NCBI RefSeq assembly: GCF_036711975.1
Contig: NC_091973.1
Location: forward strand, 2,542,001 to 2,606,000
Source of the DNA: Onthophagus taurus
Taxonomy: Eukaryota > Arthropoda > Insecta > Coleoptera > Scarabaeidae
Direction of reading: 5' to 3'
DNA length: 64,000 nt
Position 1 is the stretch's first letter, and each line of letters begins with the position of its first letter. A model generated the notes under the pieces. The model saw only the letters and a list, made by a program, of their open reading frames with translations, was not told where the DNA came from and ran no database searches. A program made the position numbers and the translations under genes. Below, piece by piece: positions 59,547 to 64,000 of the stretch.

Positions 59547-60300
59547 TTAAGGAAAAAAAGGCGTCTTGAGCAACCTAAAAGGAATTTAGTAATCTTAAAA
59601 TAATCTAAATCAACAAGAAATCGGAATAAATGCCCAATAACGAACTTTATGAAGCAACGTGGTGGCTACCCTGACGATACTGCACATGCGCTTTGAGTTT
59701 GGGGCCTCAAAAAACATGCGGAAACAAGTTCTTTTTGTTTTGGATGTTCATTTAGATTTAGATCAAGGATAATTATTAAAAAATCGCTTTACGAAGCAGC
59801 GTGGTGAACGCTATCAACAATTGAGTATGGAGCGCATGCGCGTTAGCCATGGGGCTCCGAAAGAATCATGCTGCAACAAGTTCTTTTTGTTCAACAATTA
59901 CAAATCGCGTTAAATTACAACAAACTTTTAACTTTATGTAGGAAAAAATTTGCTTACCGCCTTCTAATCAGCAAGGAATGTGAATTAACTTTGAAGAAAC
60001 AGCCAAAATTAAGGTTCAAATGCAGCGTGGTGCACGCTGACGAAGCTGATGACGCACTGTGGACTACGTGAGCTATGAATCTGGCGAATCGGAAATAAGT
60101 ACAGCTAAAAAAATAGTTTCATCTTTTTTTAATTCTTTACCAATTTAAATTATTGCAACATAGTAACTTTTTTTAGTCTATTATAGGAATATGCCATATG
60201 TTTAAATTAATAGTTTTAAATTAATACAATTAATAACATTTCCAACCGGAAGTGACCTTCTTCACTTCATCTTTCTCTAACATCCATTATAAATTACGTT
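59547..60300. promoter_or_regulatory. Divergent upstream region of Porcupine copy 1 and the 60.3-kb small ORF
   Basis: A segment repeats three times with decay. GAAGCAACGTGGTGGCTACC (59649), GAAGCAGCGTGGTGAACGCT (59794) and GCAGCGTGGTGCACGCT (60019) are followed, in the first two, by CAACAAGTTCTTTTTGTT-like text. An NRF1-type GCGCATGCGC lies at 59832-59841. A CCGGAAGTGA (ETS-type) lies at 60246-60255. No coding frame of note. Confidence 0.5.
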
Positions 60301-60304
60301 AGGT

Positions 60305-60439
60305 ATGTTTGCGACAAAGTTAAGTTGGTCGGTGGTGTCAATTGTTGTGATGGGATTGGATTTAATCCTTCGATATTTAATAAATATTTATCTACCTGAA
60401 CGTTCTCAAAATGTTGGAGGAGTCAGCTTATTAAAATAA
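60305..60439 (+). CDS. Candidate 44-residue membrane microprotein
   Basis: ATG-to-TAA frame of 45 codons. It has one hydrophobic segment (SWSVVSIVVMGLDLILRYLI) followed by a polar end (NIYLPERSQNVGGVSLLK). It is preceded by a promoter-like sequence: CCGGAAGTGA 50-60 bp upstream and a pyrimidine-rich TTCATCTTTCTCT. That is the style of nuclear genes for small mitochondrial or ER membrane proteins (inference). I do not recognise the family. An isolated short frame can be chance, so confidence is low to moderate. Confidence 0.4.
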   Translation: MFATKLSWSVVSIVVMGLDLILRYLINIYLPERSQNVGGVSLLK

Positions 60440-60654
60440 TATTGAAATAGAGAAACGAACATTAAAAATCTTTGATTTCTACCATAAACTTTGCTGAAAT
60501 CGCATTTAGTCGCATCTAGTTTAGTATCGATGTTGTCAATTGTAACACCTCAGCAGCAAGCAACCTCAACTTGCACAGGCAAAATATTAGATTCGTTACT
60601 GTGAGCTTAATCCAGATTGATCTTAAGTTCTCTTTAAGAACTCAATAAAATGTT

Positions 60655-60910
60655 AAATCCCCATGCACTGTCTAATTCTGCGATACATGCTCTGAATGAG
60701 ATGATCAAAGATATCTTGTAGAATCCTATCCCAGGCTAGCTGTAGATGACGACAAAGTTCTGCTAGGTGTTTGCTGTTTGTGGTAAACGCCTTATATAGC
60801 GACCCATCATGTATCAAACATGCTTGATCGAGTTTAAATCCGGAGAGCGAGCAGGCCAGGGGACAATTTTTACTCCTTCTTCGTGTAGGAGGTTCTGACA
60901 ACTGACATTT
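60655..60910 (-). pseudogene. Tc1-like transposase C-terminal remnant
   Basis: On the minus strand, one frame reads KIVPWPARSPDLNS (the conserved catalytic-domain text around the second Asp region of Tc1 transposases). After a frameshift another frame reads LAELCRHLQLAWDRILQDIF and HLIQSMYRRIRQCM, the typical C-terminus. Only this end remains. Confidence 0.8.
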
Positions 60911-61447
60911 AGTTTGTGATGCAGTTTTTAAGTTTATGATATGATGTTTTTATCACCTACTTTTTACATCATCCAGTTGTTTTGTTAAGATTCCAGCTTA
61001 GTGACTCATCTTCAAACTCTAAACTCAATAATAACTTTAGAAAAAACTGTCCCAACCCAATGTCTGGGATTAAATAAAGGACAGTCTATTAAGGAAGCTG
61101 CTTTACTCTTGCCATGAGGCAAGTTTTTGATTGTAATTTGAAATACGCTGTAAAACTAAGCTGCAAATGTTGCTGAGGTGGTTAACAAATACAAATACAG
61201 GATAAATATTGAAGCTTTGGTGAAATAAGAAAAAGTCCACAAATTATTTTTTAAACTTTTATTAGAACATTATCAAAAAAACGTACGATACAAACAGGTT
61301 ATCATTAAAATTGAACATCAAATCGTACATCTACCACAAAATAATACTGTCTTTATTAACTAACCTTGCGTATTTTAAATACTTAACTAAATAAAAACAT
61401 TACAAAAACATTTTTTTTTACTGATAAATAATAGACAAAAATACATT
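60911..61447. other. Gene-free stretch, 3' side of Porcupine copy 2
   Basis: AT-rich. 61335-61365 (ACCACAAAATAATACTGT) matches the 3' UTR of Porcupine copy 1 (56692), which supports a whole-gene duplication including UTR. No ORF. Confidence 0.5.
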
Positions 61448-63247
61448 TTAATTCATGCAGAGCAGGGTTACACTCCAAACGAAAGAACTAACGTGGGAAT
61501 AGATTCCCAAATCATCCCATGCTTGATATAAATCCCAAATTGATTTCGTTTCAAAATCGCTGTGCATAATATGGCCCAAATAAGCTAAATGGAGTATGTT
61601 CAAGACGGTGTTAAAACCGTTTATAATCAAAGTAATCGGATGCCAAAAACCGAAACGATGGTCACAGATGTCACGACAACCGGATGGTTGACAACAACAG
61701 TTAAGCCAGCGAGCCAACTTATTTTGGATGAGTTGTTGGGACTGCGCCAAAAGTACCACGTTTAATAAGATCATCATTACACGTACTTTTAAACCAAACA
61801 ACAACGATGCTTGTAGATATGTCATTAATATTGCGTAGCCCGGTCCTATTTCAAAAAATGGGTTGTAAATACCTAGAAGAAAATAATTACTTGTGAAAAG
61901 AATTTCGCAAAAAATGATTAAAAGTGACTTACACTCTCTTAAAAAACGATAAGTGGGAATATTCCAGTTTTCCGCAACAGTTTGCATCGATCTTGGAGCT
62001 TCAACTGTAAGCGGTCGAGTAACAGGATAACTCCAACGTTGTTGGCGGTCGTAGTAGTGATAAGCATTAAATCCCGCTGCTAACATGGTAAATTCCCCCA
62101 AATAACCAATGAAATAATTGGTTCCCCGGAATACGAAAGCGTTCCGAAAAGCTTCATGCCATTTCCCCGGAAGAAATGTTCCCCCTTCAATCGGAATGAG
62201 GGCGTTTATCAAACAGTTGCTTATAACCATATAAATCATGGCATAGGTGAAGATTTGGATCATTTTGACAAGCCATTTCCAGTTTAATTTCGAATGGTGA
62301 ACGTAATAAAGCATGTAGGCGTCGTGAGACATCCATGGACCAAAAACAACGCTGGCCGGGCAAAATAAATAACCCAAAAATTCCTTATAAGATACACGTT
62401 TTAAACTGTAATCATCAATCGATATACTAATAGTTTTCATAGCCATTATCACCATAATTACACGACATTCCTGCCAGTTACTCGGATATGGGTAAAAAAA
62501 TTCCCTAAATTAAACAAAACAAAAAATTTACAAAAATATATCAGTAAAAACAAATTTTTTTACCCTAAACAAAGAATTCCTGTCAAAGTAACCGCAACAA
62601 TATATACAGGACGGATGATTTGAACTTCTCTATTCATCAAAATCTTGAGACGTACTATCAACATCAAAATCATTGTCAAAAATCCTAGAATTAAACCCAT
62701 ATCCCCCGAGGCACAATTCAATTGCAATGCCAGGTATCCAAGCACAATTGACATAAAATGATATCTACGGTACGATGGGCGACCTAAAATGGTTACAAAA
62801 TCAATAAAATTTGCTAAAAACAAACTAGTTTAACTTACGATAACGTACTACAAAATTGAAAATTAAATTTAGTACAAACACCGATCCCATCAGCATAATC
62901 AACTCCGAAACTGGTGGTCTAATACACATCAGGATGATCTCACGTAAGAACTTACACTGGTCTGGGTACCTGTTTATAAATATATCAATTTAATCTATTT
63001 ATTAATCTAAATTAAATGCACTTACAGAAAATAAACTTTATGCAGTAATGGTGGAAGAATAATCATCCAGAAAAAAGCTAACAGCAAAATTTGGAAGCTC
63101 CATTTCATAAAACTCCAAGTTTTGGACCAATTCGACCCCGCTTTTAAAAATTAATAATAAAAAACGATTTTTATAACGGTTTATAAAATTAAAATAAAAC
63201 TTACTTTCCAAAGGTAACTCAATTTCCTCCACTTCTACTCTCTCCAT
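61448..63247 (-). CDS. Porcupine-like MBOAT protein (copy 2), catalytic His replaced
   Basis: Six minus-strand exons: 63247-63205, 63140-63026, 62969-62839, 62783-62564, 62504-61933 and 61872-61448. Intron phases are identical to copy 1; the product has 501 residues. It keeps the Porcupine signatures SVVFGPWMSHDAY-type text and VEAPRSMQTVAENWNIP, including the conserved Asn. The helix that holds the MBOAT active-site His reads ASLLFGLKVRVMMILL, against MLIHGLNIRTTVVLL in copy 1. The His position is therefore Phe (codon TTT at 61796-61798). The last intron (61873-61932) is in frame, so read-through would add 20 residues (60 bp). Intact frame and splice sites argue against a dead pseudogene. 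It is a candidate pseudoenzyme or altered-function paralogue. Confidence 0.9.
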
Positions 63248-63780
63248 TTTCGTAAGCTTTTCTTAATCACCAGCAAAAAATAGACTAGACTAGAAACTTT
63301 ATTTAGGATTAAGGTGACTTACTTTGTCGCAGATAGTTTAGAAAAATGTTTCAAACACAAACTACAACAGCGTGATGAATGCTATAGCGGCGCCACCGAT
63401 GTCGGTAACTGTAATTTTTAGGTTATGTCATTATCAGATTAATTATTTAAAAAAAAACGGCAAAATCAATTACTGCGTAATTTTAACGGAGTTATATTCA
63501 ACAACTTCAACTTACGGGAGTTCTCGATAAATAATTTAACTCGAAATGCACGTTATTTACCACGAAAAACCGAGCCAACATGAGATTCGGACGTACACAA
63601 AATGGCGGCAATTTTTAAGGTTAGGAATCGGTTTGGTAATTTTGAATTTAAGCGCCGCGCATGCGCGGTAACTACCACGAATTCAAGTGTTGAAATAACG
63701 ATTTTAATAACGAAATTTATTTATTGAAAATTTTGTTTTTCAAGCAAAGTAGATTAATAACTCGTAAAACTACGAATTCA
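63248..63780. promoter_or_regulatory. Upstream region of Porcupine copy 2 with NRF1-type site
   Basis: ACAGCGTGATGAATGCTATA (63367) resembles the AGCGTGGTG..CGCT words upstream of copy 1. GCGCATGCGC is at 63657-63666. AAAATGGCGGCAATTTTTAAG at 63599 resembles a YY1-type start (ATGGCGGC) and could begin a plus-strand transcript with a donor AAG/GTTAGG, which I cannot confirm. Confidence 0.4.
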
Positions 63781-63782
63781 GC

Positions 63783-63888
63783 AAATTTTCATATTTTTCT
63801 TGACATTTATGCATCTGAGAGGAAAAATGAAAGAGAGCAATTTGTTTTAAAAGTTTTTTTGTAATATGCTCCGAATTCCGAGTATTTT
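63783..63888. repeat. Single diverged SAT3 monomer
   Basis: AATTTTCATATTTTTCTTGA, TTTATGCATCTGAGAGGAAA and GTTTTTTTGTAATATGCTCC follow the order of a reverse-complement SAT3 unit. This is similar to the fragment at 24.34 kb. Near the window edge. Confidence 0.6.
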
Positions 63889-64000
63889 ATCATGAAAAAT
63901 TGATTAATTTTGGTCGTTTTAAATGAGTTATGTTAGAATCTTAGCTTTGTTTGCTTCATTTTTTTTTGAATATGACAGATAATAGAATATATTTTGTCAT

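Noticed and set aside
60653-60901. Minus-strand 82-codon frame as a host gene
   Set aside because: Its C-terminal half and an overlapping frame match Tc1-type transposase text, with a frameshift between. Called a transposon remnant.
61873-61932. Reading Porcupine copy 2 as a single exon through 61873-61932
   Set aside because: The segment is in frame but has good GT..AG sites at the same position and phase as copy 1's intron. The splice joins the family-conserved text (..FLREC to IYNPF..).
1-64000. tRNA, rRNA and known insect microRNA genes
   Set aside because: Scanned by eye for B-box (GGTTCGANTCC-like) words and common miRNA seeds such as let-7, bantam and miR-9. No convincing hit, although a covariance-model search would be needed to exclude them.

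Overview
The window is AT-rich insect nuclear DNA, most likely from a beetle. The order is an inference from overall character, not proven. The evidence for an insect is the set of genes: an FGF receptor, synaptojanin, a Nudel-type serine protease, two Porcupine acyltransferases and two TIL-domain inhibitors. All have short introns of about 45-90 bp with GT..AG ends, and about half of the sequence between them is repeats. Each multi-exon model below was built by hand from splice sites. Exon lengths and intron phases were checked to add up to whole codons.

Layout. 0-17 kb holds no recognisable host gene except a two-domain TIL inhibitor (4.5-5.0 kb, minus). The rest is repeats: a palindromic CpG-rich satellite (SAT1, 0.3-1.1 kb), five copies of a hairpin MITE, a degenerate LINE, a second LINE nested in an older transposon-like ORF (10.4-13.8 kb), and a 232-bp satellite (SAT2, 15.2-16.3 kb). 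17.8-22.2 kb (minus) is an FGF receptor tyrosine kinase whose ectodomain gene region is a duplicated cassette. Each cassette carries two frame-incompatible alternative exons for the first half of the third Ig domain. 24.3-26.7 kb is the largest SAT1 array, with a 239-bp higher-order period. 31.8-32.2 kb (plus) is a second, single-domain TIL gene. 34.7-39.9 kb (minus) is a complete synaptojanin with a pogo/Tigger-like element in intron 3.

40.6-43.6 kb (plus) has two adjacent genes for secreted, His-rich proteins with a C-terminal membrane segment. 44.0-46.95 kb is a third array (SAT3, about 147/153-bp units) sitting inside a copy of the same transposon-like element seen at 10 kb. 47.4-56.2 kb (plus) is a nine-exon Nudel-like membrane serine protease whose 4.3-kb first intron holds a tandem duplication loaded with SAT1. 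57.3-59.5 kb and 61.4-63.2 kb (both minus) are tandem, diverged Porcupine genes. The upstream copy (61.4 kb) has Phe where the MBOAT catalytic His should be. Between them lie a 44-codon membrane microprotein candidate and a Tc1 transposase remnant.

Functionally the genes are neighbours rather than an operon-like set. They cover FGF signalling, synaptic phosphoinositide turnover, eggshell or dorsoventral proteolysis and Wnt lipidation. The points most worth checking are the doubled mutually exclusive exon pairs of the FGF receptor, the putative Porcupine pseudoenzyme, and the conserved palindromic SAT1 core shared by unlinked arrays.
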